Shown here one piece after another: positions 33,351-44,190 of a stretch of DNA of 64,000 bases. Within the stretch, counting starts at the first letter, position 1. The number at the start of each line of letters is the position of its first letter. The notes under the pieces are model-generated. The model saw only the letters and a program-made list of their open reading frames with translations. It had not been told where the DNA came from and ran no database searches. The stretch covers positions 2,069,397 to 2,133,396 of the forward strand of contig NZ_JWJG01000028.1 in the NCBI RefSeq assembly GCF_000818395.1, written 5' to 3'. Position numbers and translations under genes: made by a program. Source of the DNA: Noviherbaspirillum autotrophicum (GTDB lineage Bacteria; Pseudomonadota; Gammaproteobacteria; Burkholderiales; Burkholderiaceae_D).

Positions 33351-34394
33351 TTATCCGGGGAAGTTTTCCGGTGTCTTTGCGGCAGCTCGTGCCGTCGCCG
33401 CGGAAATCACATTACGGCGTACCAAATCGGTCAGATTCTGGTCCAGCGTCTGCATGCCGACATTGCTGCCGGTCTGGATCGCGGAATACATCTGCGCAAC
33501 TTTTGCTTCCCGGATCAGGTTGCGGATCGCCGGGGTGCCGAGCATGATTTCATGTGCCGCGACGCGGCCGCTGCCATCCTTGGTCTTGAGCAGCGTCTGC
33601 GAAATCACCGCCTGCAGGGACTCCGACAGCATCGCGCGCACCATTTCCTTTTCTTCCGCCGGGAATACGTCGACGATACGGTCGATGGTTTTCGCCGCCG
33701 ACGAAGTATGCAGGGTGCCAAACACCAGATGGCCGGTTTCAGCCGCCGTCAATGCGAGGCGGATGGTTTCCAGGTCGCGCAATTCGCCGACCAGGATCGC
33801 GTCCGGGTCTTCGCGCAGCGCCGAGCGCAAGGCGTTGTTGAACGACATCGTATGCGGGCCGACTTCGCGCTGGTTGATCAGGCATTTCTTCGATTCATGC
33901 ACGAATTCGATCGGATCTTCCACCGTCAGGATGTGCGCGTATTCGGTTTCGTTCAGATGATTGATCATTGCCGCCAGCGTGGTCGACTTACCGGAGCCGG
34001 TCGGCCCCGTCACCAACACCAAACCACGCGGCTTCAATGCGAGGTCGGCAAAGATTTTGGGCGCATTCAGCTGTTCCAGCGTCAGCACCTTGGAGGGGAT
34101 GGTACGCAGCACGGCCGCCGCACCGCGGTCCTGGTTGAATGCGTTGACACGAAAGCGCGCCAGGCCGGGGATCGCGAATGAAAAGTCGCATTCCAGCATT
34201 TCTTCGTACGCCTTGCGCTGGCCGTCGTTCATGATGTCATAAATCATGCCGTGCACATCGCGATGCTCCAGCGGCGGCAGATTGATCCTGCGCACGTCGC
34301 CATGCACGCGGATCATCGGCGGCAGGCCCGACGAGAGATGCAAGTCGGACGCATTATTCTTGACGGCAAAAGCGAGGAGTTCGGAGATGTCCAT
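33351..34394 (-). CDS. pilT: Type IV pilus retraction ATPase PilT
   Basis: 347 residues, standard for PilT, which disassembles pilin at the inner membrane to power twitching motility. ASDLHLSSGLPPMIRVHG starts the N-terminal PAS-like domain; Walker A GPTGSGKST is at 130-138, Asp box LTVEDPIEFVHE, Walker B DAILVGELRDLET, His box GHLVFGTLHTSSA, and the PilT-specific AIRNLIREAKVAQ motif is present. It is the first gene of pilT-pilU-gpx and is divergent from yggS. Confidence 0.96.
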   Translation of the reverse strand: MDISELLAFAVKNNASDLHLSSGLPPMIRVHGDVRRINLPPLEHRDVHGMIYDIMNDGQRKAYEEMLECDFSFAIPGLARFRVNAFNQDRGAAAVLRTIPSKVLTLEQLNAPKIFADLALKPRGLVLVTGPTGSGKSTTLAAMINHLNETEYAHILTVEDPIEFVHESKKCLINQREVGPHTMSFNNALRSALREDPDAILVGELRDLETIRLALTAAETGHLVFGTLHTSSAAKTIDRIVDVFPAEEKEMVRAMLSESLQAVISQTLLKTKDGSGRVAAHEIMLGTPAIRNLIREAKVAQMYSAIQTGSNVGMQTLDQNLTDLVRRNVISAATARAAAKTPENFPG

Positions 34395-34460
34395 TTATAA
34401 TCCCAGGGGGTGGCAAAGCGCCAATGATGAAGGCTGGAAGTTGCACTAAGTCAATAGATT

Positions 34461-35165
34461 ATGTCCTCAATTTCTCATAACTTGCAAGCCGTGACAGCGC
34501 GTATCGACGCCGCCTGTCGCGCGGCGTTGCGCAATCCGCAAACGGTCACGCTGCTAGCCGTGTCCAAGACGTTCGGGCCGGAAGCGGTGATCGAGGCTGC
34601 GGACGCAGGACAGCGCGCCTTCGGCGAGAACTACTTGCAGGAAGCGCTGGACAAGATGGCGTCAATTCGCGCTTCCCGGCCTGACTTGTTGTTGGAGTGG
34701 CATTTCATCGGCCCGATCCAGAGTAACAAGACGCGTCCGATCGCCGAGCATTTCGATTGGGTGCACTCGGTGGACCGGGAAAAGATCGCGCAGCGGCTTT
34801 CCGAGCAGCGTCCGGCGCATTTGCCGCCATTGAATATCTGCTTGCAGGTCAATATCAGCGGAGAAGAAAGCAAGAGCGGGGTGGCGCCGGAGCAGCTTGG
34901 GCCATTGGCGAATACGGTATCCATGCTGCCGCGCCTGGCGCTGCGCGGGTTGATGGCCATTCCCGAGGCTGCCGAAGACATGGACAAGCAGCACGCACCG
35001 TTGCGACGGCTGCGGCAGTTGTGCGACTCCTTGCGCGAACAAGGATTGGCACTCGACACGCTGTCGATGGGCATGTCGGCCGATCTGGAAGCGGCCATCG
35101 CCGAGGGCGCCACCATCGTACGGATTGGAACGGCAATTTTTGGAAAACGAGACTATGCAAAGTGA
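34461..35165 (+). CDS. YggS-family pyridoxal-phosphate-binding homeostasis protein
   Basis: 234 residues, the single-domain alanine-racemase-fold family (YggS/PLPBP) that binds and balances pyridoxal phosphate. PLP Lys36 lies in LLAVSKTFG; GENYLQEA, WHFIGPIQSNKT, LQVNISGEESKSG and LSMGMSADLEAAI are all conserved. A consensus -10 TATAAT is at 34396-34401. It overlaps or nearly overlaps proC, the common yggS-proC pairing. Confidence 0.93.
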   Translation: MSSISHNLQAVTARIDAACRAALRNPQTVTLLAVSKTFGPEAVIEAADAGQRAFGENYLQEALDKMASIRASRPDLLLEWHFIGPIQSNKTRPIAEHFDWVHSVDREKIAQRLSEQRPAHLPPLNICLQVNISGEESKSGVAPEQLGPLANTVSMLPRLALRGLMAIPEAAEDMDKQHAPLRRLRQLCDSLREQGLALDTLSMGMSADLEAAIAEGATIVRIGTAIFGKRDYAK

Positions 35166-35991
35166 AATGAAAAACGCGCTGAAAATCGCCTTCGTAGGCG
35201 GCGGCAACATGGCGGCAGCATTAATCGGCGGCTTGGCCGGCAAGCTCACCGACGGCGCCAACATCCACGTCGTCGATATCAATGCCGACACGCTGCAAAA
35301 ATTGCAGGCGCAGTTCGGCGTGACCACGGCCCAGGAAATCGGCGCGGCGATCGCGCCCTGCGATGTGGTCGTGCTGGCGGTCAAGCCGCAGCAAATGAAG
35401 GAAGTGGTCGCCAAGCTGCGGCCGCATGTGTCGAAGCAGCTCATCCTGTCGATTGCCGCCGGCATCCGTGCCGTCGACCTGTCGCGCTGGCTGAACGGCT
35501 ATAACGCCATCGTGCGCACCATGCCCAACACGCCGGCCCTGATCGGCAAGGGCATCACCGGCATGGTGGCCACCGCCGGCGTATCGGATCAGCAGCGCAT
35601 GGCGGCAGACGCCATCATGCGCGCGGTGGGCGCGACCGTCTGGCTGGACGACGAAACCCTGATCGACCCGGTGACCGCCGTCTCCGGCAGCGGCCCGGCC
35701 TATGTGTTCTATTTCATTGAAGCCATGCAGCAGGCGGCGCAGGAAATGGGGCTGACGGCCGAGCAGGGTACCCAGCTGGCGATTGCGACTTTCGTCGGTG
35801 CGGCGCAGCTGGCGGCGCAGTCGCCTGACCCGGTTTCGGTCTTGCGCGAGCGCGTGACGTCGAAGGGCGGCACGACCTATGCCGCGTTGACCAGCATGGA
35901 GTCTGGCGGCGTCAGGGATGCAATCGTCAAGGCGATGAAAGCCGCCGCCGCCCGCGGCAAGGAACTGGGTGAGGAATTCGGGTGCGACTAA
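35155..35991 (+). CDS. proC: Pyrroline-5-carboxylate reductase
   Basis: 278 residues. It reduces pyrroline-5-carboxylate to proline with NAD(P)H, the last step of proline synthesis. The Rossmann motif FVGGGNMAAALIGGL is near the start, AVKPQQMKEVV and RTMPNTPALIGKGITG follow, and the C-terminal signature GSGPAYVFYFIEAM...RVTSKGGTT is intact. The start chosen, ATG 35155, overlaps the end of yggS; ATG 35167 is an alternative. Confidence 0.95.
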   Translation: MQSEMKNALKIAFVGGGNMAAALIGGLAGKLTDGANIHVVDINADTLQKLQAQFGVTTAQEIGAAIAPCDVVVLAVKPQQMKEVVAKLRPHVSKQLILSIAAGIRAVDLSRWLNGYNAIVRTMPNTPALIGKGITGMVATAGVSDQQRMAADAIMRAVGATVWLDDETLIDPVTAVSGSGPAYVFYFIEAMQQAAQEMGLTAEQGTQLAIATFVGAAQLAAQSPDPVSVLRERVTSKGGTTYAALTSMESGGVRDAIVKAMKAAAARGKELGEEFGCD

Positions 35992-36021
35992 GGCCTCGCG
36001 CAACGGATTCCTGGGCAACGC

Positions 36022-36423
36022 CTAACCGGGCTTGCCGCGGCGCGCAGTAGGCAACGCCTGTGCACGAGGCTCGGCCAGCGAGATGTCGGCGTAGTGCGGC
36101 CCGCTGACGATGGTAACGGGCGGCGACGCGGATGGCGCTGACTGCAACAGTGGCGCCGCATGCCGCAACAGACGCAGACTGGCTGTGCCGAGCCGCAGGA
36201 ATGACGAGATCCGGTGCGGACGGATCGCCAGCACACCGAGCGCAACAGTGGCGAGCCAGCCGGGATGCTGTCTGACCCGGCCCAGGATGCGCATGCCGAT
36301 ATTTACCGATGCCAGCGTGTACACAATCGGTTGCACTTGCATCGCGAGTTCGGCGCGCTGCATATTGCTTTCGGCAATCAGCAATTGCCTGCGCCAGGCA
36401 AGCATCTCGGCGCGTGTCTTCAT
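36022..36423 (-). CDS. YqjK-like small envelope protein
   Basis: 133 residues. The N-terminal Arg-rich MKTRAEMLAWRRQLLIAES and a central hydrophobic segment (WLATVALGVLAI) match the YqjK-like family found after YqjD and YqjE genes. Role unknown. It overlaps the YqjE-like gene by 4 bases and converges on proC. Confidence 0.65.
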   Translation of the reverse strand: MKTRAEMLAWRRQLLIAESNMQRAELAMQVQPIVYTLASVNIGMRILGRVRQHPGWLATVALGVLAIRPHRISSFLRLGTASLRLLRHAAPLLQSAPSASPPVTIVSGPHYADISLAEPRAQALPTARRGKPG

Positions 36424-36785
36424 GTTCGCGGCTGCAACATCTCGGTGTCGCGCGTCAGTTCCGTCATCGTGTGCGTGAGCAGTTTCGGCTTGCCGCGATA
36501 GCGGCTGCGCACGCGCAGGCCGATCATCGCTGCCGATAACGCAAACAGCACCGTCAGCGCCAGCAGCACGCCGGTCCGGTTGGACTCCCAGTACAGTACG
36601 ACGATGAGCATGGTTCCAAGCAGGATCGCCACGCCGGCGCAGAACATGGCGGCCATCGACATCAGCAGGTAGGAAAAATAGCGCAGCGATTCTTCCTCGA
36701 CTTCGGTCGCGACCAGTTCGACGCGCGTCTGTGCGATGGCAAGCAGGGTGGCGGCAAGGCGCGCTACCGATTCGGCAATCATCAT
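36420..36785 (-). CDS. YqjE-like membrane protein (phage-holin III superfamily name)
   Basis: 121 residues with two strong membrane helices (SYLLMSMAAMFCAGVAILLG and GVLLALTVLFALSAAMIGL) after an amphipathic start (ARLAATLLAIAQTRVELVAT). Databases call the family putative Actinobacterial/phage holin III or YqjE, but the setting with YqjD- and YqjK-like genes indicates a stationary-phase envelope protein, not a phage function. ATG 36785 or 36782 may be used; the longer frame to 36911 overlaps the upstream gene. Confidence 0.75.
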   Translation of the reverse strand: MMIAESVARLAATLLAIAQTRVELVATEVEEESLRYFSYLLMSMAAMFCAGVAILLGTMLIVVLYWESNRTGVLLALTVLFALSAAMIGLRVRSRYRGKPKLLTHTMTELTRDTEMLQPRT

Positions 36786-36789
36786 GGAG

Positions 36790-37107
36790 TTATCTGCGGC
36801 CGAGCCACATGCCCAATACCAGCCCTGCCAGCGCGCCGACGCTAACCGATTGCCACGGGTGTTCCTGCACGTATTGATTGGTGTTGGCGAGCGCTTCGCG
36901 GCTGTTTGCAAAGACGTTGCCTTGCAACGAGGTCAACCCGCTCTTGGCGTTGCTGACGGTGGATTCGAACTTGGCGCGGGCCGCTTGGTAACCTACATCG
37001 ACTTGCTGCCCCGAACTTCTCAGTAATTCTTCCGCGTCCTTGATGACCAGCTTCAGGTCGTTGACCAGTCTGTTGCGTACATCTGTGCCTTGCTGGGTCG
37101 TGTCCAT
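36790..37107 (-). CDS. DUF883 family protein (YqjD/ElaB-like)
   Basis: 105 residues: an amphipathic helical N-terminus (VNDLKLVIKDAEELLRSSGQ), then EHPWQSVSVGALAGLVLGMWLGRR, a C-terminal membrane anchor with the conserved PW motif. YqjD and ElaB of E. coli are tail-anchored, ribosome-binding inner-membrane proteins of stationary phase. The first gene of yqjD-yqjE-yqjK-like operon. Confidence 0.85.
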   Translation of the reverse strand: MDTTQQGTDVRNRLVNDLKLVIKDAEELLRSSGQQVDVGYQAARAKFESTVSNAKSGLTSLQGNVFANSREALANTNQYVQEHPWQSVSVGALAGLVLGMWLGRR

Positions 37108-37209
37108 GCGTGCTCCGTCCTGTTGTTCAAGCTTCTTTGCAGTGTAGGGAACAGGGCGGGGCTCATTTTGTGCGGTGTCAAACTACCGCCGGGCATAGCG
37201 GGCGCAGGA

Positions 37210-38064
37210 TTAGCGCAACGCGTAGTCGAGTGCGATGCCGGCGAATACGGCCGCGCCGAGCCAGTTGTTATGGCGAAAAGCGGCGAAACAACGCATACGG
37301 TCGCGCTCCCGGATCAGGGTGTAGTGATACAGCGCGCAGGCGGCGGCCACTATCAGGCCGGCGAGGAACCAGCCGCGCAACCCGTATTGCCATCCCACCA
37401 CCAGCATGATCGCAAACGACACCGCGTAGCAGAGCATGACTGCGGCCACATCGAAGCGGCCGAAGGTGATCGCCGAGGTCTTGATGCCGATTTTCAAGTC
37501 ATCGTCGCGGTCGACCATCGCATACTCGGTGTCGTAGGCGACTGCCCAGAAGATATTGCCGATCAAGAGCAGCCAGGCTGCTGGCGGCACGTTGTCCTGC
37601 ACCGCCGCGAATGCCATCGGAATGCCGAAGCCGAAGGCAATGCCAAGATATGCCTGCGGAATCGCGAAGAAGCGCTTGAAGTATGGATAGCTTGCCGCGA
37701 TCAGCACTGCCGCCACCGACATTTCCTTGGTCAACGTATTGAGCGGCAGGATCAGCGCAAACGCGGCCAGGGCCAGCACCGCCGCGACCATGAGAGCTTC
37801 CCCTGCAGAAATCTTTCCACTGGTGATGGGACGTTCGGCGGTGCGCTTGACGTGCTTGTCGAAATCGCGGTCAGCGTAATCATTGATAGCGCAACCGGCC
37901 GAGCGCATCAGCACCGTGCCCACTGTAAAGATGAGCACCAGTTTCCAGTCGGGGCTGCCTTTGGAGGCAAGCCATAAGGCAGCCAGCGTCGGCCACAGCA
38001 AAAGCAGGCTGCCGATCGGTTTGTCGAGACGAATCAGGCGGAAATAGAGAGCAAGACGGTTCAT
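37210..38064 (-). CDS. ubiA: 4-hydroxybenzoate octaprenyltransferase
   Basis: 284 residues with eight to nine membrane helices. It attaches the polyprenyl chain to 4-hydroxybenzoate in ubiquinone synthesis. First Asp-rich motif [12 protein letters not shown] (GCAIND...) and second [17 protein letters not shown] are intact. N-terminal [16 protein letters not shown] is typical. Located beside oxyR as in other Burkholderiales. Confidence 0.95.
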   Translation of the reverse strand: MNRLALYFRLIRLDKPIGSLLLLWPTLAALWLASKGSPDWKLVLIFTVGTVLMRSAGCAINDYADRDFDKHVKRTAERPITSGKISAGEALMVAAVLALAAFALILPLNTLTKEMSVAAVLIAASYPYFKRFFAIPQAYLGIAFGFGIPMAFAAVQDNVPPAAWLLLIGNIFWAVAYDTEYAMVDRDDDLKIGIKTSAITFGRFDVAAVMLCYAVSFAIMLVVGWQYGLRGWFLAGLIVAAACALYHYTLIRERDRMRCFAAFRHNNWLGAAVFAGIALDYALR

Positions 38065-38155
38065 GGCGGATCAGGTCAATGGTCAGGCACAGGCAGGCGT
38101 CTGTCGCGTGCATTGGTCATGGCACGGCGCATTATAGGCGCCCGCAGGCACGGGG

Positions 38156-39103
38156 TCAGGCTTCGGCGGTTTCCGCGTCGTGCAGCATGGTCGCACCATG
38201 CAGGTCGCACGACAGTACCGCCTGGCGAATCGCTTCGATGGCGGGCCGGCGCGTAAAGCTCTTGCGCCACGCAAGCACCACCCGGCGCGATGGCGCCGGC
38301 TCGGCAAACGGCACATAGCGCAGCATGCCATCCTTCGCATGCATGTCCGGCACCGACGCCTGCGGCAGGACGGTGATGCCGATTCCGGAAGCGACCATAT
38401 GCCGGATGGTTTCCAGCGACGAGCCTTCGAAGGTGCGCGCGATGCCGTCGCCGCTGGTCGAAAAGCGCGACATCTCCGGGCACACTTCCAGCACTTGGTC
38501 GCGGAAACAGTGGCCGGTGCCGAGCAGCAGCATGGTTTCCGATTTCAGCTCCTCGGCGCGGATCGACGCGCGCTCGGCCCATGCATGGTGCTTGGGCAGC
38601 GCCACGACGAACGGCTCGTCGTACAGCGGCTGCACCATCAAACCTTGATCGGCGAATGGTAAGGCCATGATCGCCGCATCCAGTTCGCCTTGGCGCAGCA
38701 GTTCGATCAGGCGCACCGTGAAATTTTCCTGCAGCACCAGCGGCATCTGCGGCACGCGCTCGATCATGGTCTTGACCAGCGGCGGCAACAGATAGGGGGC
38801 GATGGTGTAGATCACGCCCAGGCGCAAGGGACCTGCCAGCGGGTCCTTGTTCTGCTTGGCGATTTCCTTGATCGCAGCCGTCTGCTCCAGCACGCGCTCG
38901 GCCTGTGCGACGATTTGCGCGCCGAGCGGCGTCATTGAGATTTCGCTGCCGCCGCGCTCGAAAATCACTACGCCGAGCTCATCCTCCAGCTTCTTGATTG
39001 CGACCGACAGGGTCGGCTGGGCCACAAAACAGGCTTCCGCGGCATGGCCGAAATGTTTTTCACGGGCGACAGCGACGATGTATTTGAGTTCCGTAAGAGT
39101 CAT
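38156..39103 (-). CDS. oxyR: Hydrogen-peroxide-responsive LysR regulator OxyR
   Basis: 315 residues. The LysR winged helix (FGHAAEACFVAQPTLSVAIK) is followed by an effector domain holding the redox pair Cys199 and Cys208 (GTGHCFRDQVLEVCPE), at the same residue numbers as in E. coli OxyR, with conserved EGSSLETIRHMV. Peroxide forms the C199-C208 disulfide and switches the activator. Neighbours recG and ubiA match the usual Burkholderiales context. Confidence 0.95.
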   Translation of the reverse strand: MTLTELKYIVAVAREKHFGHAAEACFVAQPTLSVAIKKLEDELGVVIFERGGSEISMTPLGAQIVAQAERVLEQTAAIKEIAKQNKDPLAGPLRLGVIYTIAPYLLPPLVKTMIERVPQMPLVLQENFTVRLIELLRQGELDAAIMALPFADQGLMVQPLYDEPFVVALPKHHAWAERASIRAEELKSETMLLLGTGHCFRDQVLEVCPEMSRFSTSGDGIARTFEGSSLETIRHMVASGIGITVLPQASVPDMHAKDGMLRYVPFAEPAPSRRVVLAWRKSFTRRPAIEAIRQAVLSCDLHGATMLHDAETAEA

Positions 39104-39238
39104 AAGGGTCCGCTCGATTTCGGTCCGCCAGGGAACGGTCTTGTCGAAAAACCAATCGATGGCCGGCTTGTCATCGCCATAGTATAAAGACTGCGTGGAA
39201 AATGGGGAAAATGCCTGCGGACCGCGATGTCGGTTGCC

Positions 39239-41326
39239 TTAAACCTTCAAAAACTCTTCGCGCCCGCCCAGCCAGCGCGCCAGATGCGCCTCCACCGTCG
39301 CCGGGTCGTCGCGCAGCAGCCCGTGCGCCACGTCGCGCGCTTTTTCCACCAGCCATTGATCGGTCTGTAGGTCGGCGAAGCGCAGCATTGCCTGCCCCGA
39401 CTGGCGCGCGCCGAGAAATTCGCCCGGGCCGCGGATTTCCAGGTCGCGCCGCGCGATCTCGAAGCCGTCGGTGGTTTCACGCATCGTCATCAGGCGCTGC
39501 CGCGCAACCGGCCCCAGCGGGCTTTGGTAGAGCAGCAGGCAAACGCTGGCCGCCGAGCCTCGCCCGACGCGCCCGCGCAACTGATGCAGCTGTGACAGGC
39601 CGAAGCGCTCCGCATGTTCGATCACCATCAGCGAGGCGTTCGGCACGTCCACGCCGACTTCGATCACCGTGGTGGCCACCAGCACATGGACTTCCCCGCG
39701 CGAAAAGCCGTCCATCACGATCTGCTTTTCGGCCGGCTTCATGCGCCCGTGCACCAGTCCCACCTGTAGGTCGGGCAAGGCTGCGGCCAGCGTCGCATGG
39801 GTTTCGGTCGCGGTCTGCAACTGCAAGGCTTCCGATTCCTCGATCAACGGGCAGACCCAGTACACCTGCCGCCCCTCCTGCGCAGCCGCGTGCACGCGCT
39901 CGATGACTTCGTCGCGCCGGTTCTGGTCGACCACGCGCGTGACGATCGGAGTGCGTCCCGGCGGCAGCTCGTCGATCACTGATACTTCCAGATCGGCGTA
40001 GTACGTCATCGCCAGCGTGCGCGGAATCGGCGTGGCCGACATCATCAGCTGGTGCGGCACGGTCTGCTGATGGAACAGGTTGTCGCCTTCCAGCCCCTTG
40101 TTGCGCAGCGCCAGACGCTGGCCGACGCCGAAGCGGTGCTGTTCGTCGACGATCACCAGGCCGAGCTTGGCGAATTCGACGCCTTCCTGGATCAGCGCAT
40201 GGGTGCCGATCACGAGCTGCGCCGCGCCGGATTCGATCATTGCCTGCGCTTCGGTCTTTTCCTTTTTCCGCAGGCTGCCGCTCAGCCAGGCCACTTTCAC
40301 ACCCAGCGGCTCCATCCACTGCGCGATCTTGCGGAAATGCTGCTCGGCCAGGATCTCGGTCGGTGCCATCAGGGCCGCCTGAAAGCCGCTGTCGATGGCC
40401 TGCGCGGCGGCGAGCGCCGCCACCACCGTCTTGCCGCTGCCGACGTCACCCTGCAGCAGGCGCTGCATCGGGAACGACTGGCGCAGGTCGGCGCGGATTT
40501 CCTGCAGCACCCGCTGCTGTGCGCCAGTCAGCTGAAACGGCAGATGCGCCGCGAACGCGCCGGAGAGATCGCCGACCACCGGCAGGGCAGCCGCTCCCTT
40601 GGCGCGGCGCGCCTCCTGCGCGCGCTTGAGTGACAGCTGCTGGGCCAGCAATTCGTCGAACTTCATGCGCGTCCAGGCGGGGTGGGAGCGCTCCATCAAG
40701 GCGTTTTCGTCGATATCCGGCGGCGGATTGTGCAGCAGCTTCACCGACGCTTCGAACGGCGCAAGCTTCAGTTGCTCCAGCAAGGCCGGCGACAGCGTGT
40801 CGCGCCAGTCCACGCGCTTCAAGGCATTGGCGATCGCCTTGCGCAGGTAGGTTTGGGACAAGCCTTCGCCGGCGGGGTAGACGGGCGTGAGGGCGGTCGG
40901 CAGCGGATCGCCTTCGTCGACGGCCTTGTAGGCTGGATGCACCATCTCGGCGCCGAAAAAACCGTGCCGCACCTCGCCGCGCGCGCGTACTCGCGTGCCC
41001 ACGGCGAGTTGCTTGGTCTGGCTGCCGTAGAAATTCAGGAAGCGCATGACAAGCGTGCCGGAGTCGTCGGCGATCGTCACCACCAGCTGCCGGCGCGGCC
41101 GGTACTGGATGTCGCATTCGGTTACCACGCCTTCGACCTGCGCCGGGCTGCCCGCGATGAAGGCGGCTTGCCGGATTGGCACGATCTTGGTTTCGTCTTC
41201 GTAGCGCAGCGGCAGGTGCAGCACCAGGTCCATGTCCGAGCGCAGGCCGAGCTTGGCGAGCTTGTTCTCGCTGGCGCTGGCTTTGGTGGTGGCTGGGGAG
41301 GCAGGCTTGCGCTTGGTTGCTGGCAT
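39239..41326 (-). CDS. recG: ATP-dependent DNA helicase RecG
   Basis: 695 residues. It reverses stalled forks and processes D- and R-loops. Wedge/OB domain in the N-terminal 250 residues (LPLRYEDETKIVP), Walker A GDVGSGKTVVAA, DEQHRFGVGQR (DExH box), TATPIPRT-type motif SATPIPRTLAMT, VATTVIEVGVDVPNA and QLRGRVGRG, then the RecG C-terminal TRG/wedge region. ATG 41326 gives normal length; the extension to 41581 overlaps queA and is rejected. Confidence 0.96.
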   Translation of the reverse strand: MPATKRKPASPATTKASASENKLAKLGLRSDMDLVLHLPLRYEDETKIVPIRQAAFIAGSPAQVEGVVTECDIQYRPRRQLVVTIADDSGTLVMRFLNFYGSQTKQLAVGTRVRARGEVRHGFFGAEMVHPAYKAVDEGDPLPTALTPVYPAGEGLSQTYLRKAIANALKRVDWRDTLSPALLEQLKLAPFEASVKLLHNPPPDIDENALMERSHPAWTRMKFDELLAQQLSLKRAQEARRAKGAAALPVVGDLSGAFAAHLPFQLTGAQQRVLQEIRADLRQSFPMQRLLQGDVGSGKTVVAALAAAQAIDSGFQAALMAPTEILAEQHFRKIAQWMEPLGVKVAWLSGSLRKKEKTEAQAMIESGAAQLVIGTHALIQEGVEFAKLGLVIVDEQHRFGVGQRLALRNKGLEGDNLFHQQTVPHQLMMSATPIPRTLAMTYYADLEVSVIDELPPGRTPIVTRVVDQNRRDEVIERVHAAAQEGRQVYWVCPLIEESEALQLQTATETHATLAAALPDLQVGLVHGRMKPAEKQIVMDGFSRGEVHVLVATTVIEVGVDVPNASLMVIEHAERFGLSQLHQLRGRVGRGSAASVCLLLYQSPLGPVARQRLMTMRETTDGFEIARRDLEIRGPGEFLGARQSGQAMLRFADLQTDQWLVEKARDVAHGLLRDDPATVEAHLARWLGGREEFLKV

Positions 41327-41502
41327 ATCGGGCCGAAATGGGCGGCAGGACGGTAAAATAGCGGGTTTAACCAGCCTGAGCGTAATGTGCCTGCCATTGT
41401 AGGGCAAAGTTATCAAAAATGGCGGCGTCTTGCCAGCGCCGCCGGCCGCCGATGACTGTTGCCCCCCGCAAGCGGCGCTCTCGCTCCCCAGTTGCCTACA
41501 GC

Positions 41503-43646
<2,144 letters not shown>

Positions 43647-43802
43647 CTGGCATGCGGCAGCCAGGAGCATGCTGGCTACCCAGTTTTTCCGGCCTTAATT
43701 CAAGGCAAATAATATGGCTTCCGCGGTTTTGCGATAAGGTCAGGAAACCGTGTGACGAATGCTAGAATGCCGGGTTATTCATCACAAAAATTGGAGTAGA
43801 AC

Positions 43803-44123
43803 GTGTTTATTTCTAACGCCTATGCACAAACCGCGGCAGGCGCCGAAGGCAGCCTGATGAGCTTTTTGCCGATCATCCTGATGTTTGTCGTACTGTACTT
43901 CTTGATGATCCGTCCGCAAATGAAGCGTCAGAAAGAACAGAAATCGATGATGGACGCGCTCACCAAGGGCGATGAAGTGGTCACTGCCGGCGGCATGTTG
44001 GGCAAGGTGACCAAGGTGACCGACGCATATGTGACGGTGGAAATCGCCAACGGCACGGAAGTCGTGGTGCAAAAAGCTGCCGTTTCCACGTTGTTGCCAA
44101 AAGGCACTATCAAATCGCTGTAA
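43803..44123 (+). CDS. yajC: Preprotein translocase subunit YajC
   Basis: 106 residues, one N-terminal membrane helix (LMSFLPIILMFVVLYFLMI) then RPQMKRQKEQKSMMDALTKG and VTAGGMLGKVTKV, the YajC signature. It joins SecDF at the translocon. The start is GTG with GGAG 7 bases upstream. First of yajC-secD-secF; a TAGAAT -10-like box lies at 43763-43768. Confidence 0.95.
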   Translation: MFISNAYAQTAAGAEGSLMSFLPIILMFVVLYFLMIRPQMKRQKEQKSMMDALTKGDEVVTAGGMLGKVTKVTDAYVTVEIANGTEVVVQKAAVSTLLPKGTIKSL

Positions 44124-44190
44124 TTGGGTCGGACCGGAATCCCAACTCATGCCGGTCCGTTGATACACCCGATCTCCAAGCTGAATCGCT

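Noticed and set aside
36420-36785. Holin-named gene as a sign of prophage
   Set aside because: It sits with YqjD- and YqjK-like genes, the usual non-phage context; no other phage functions are present.
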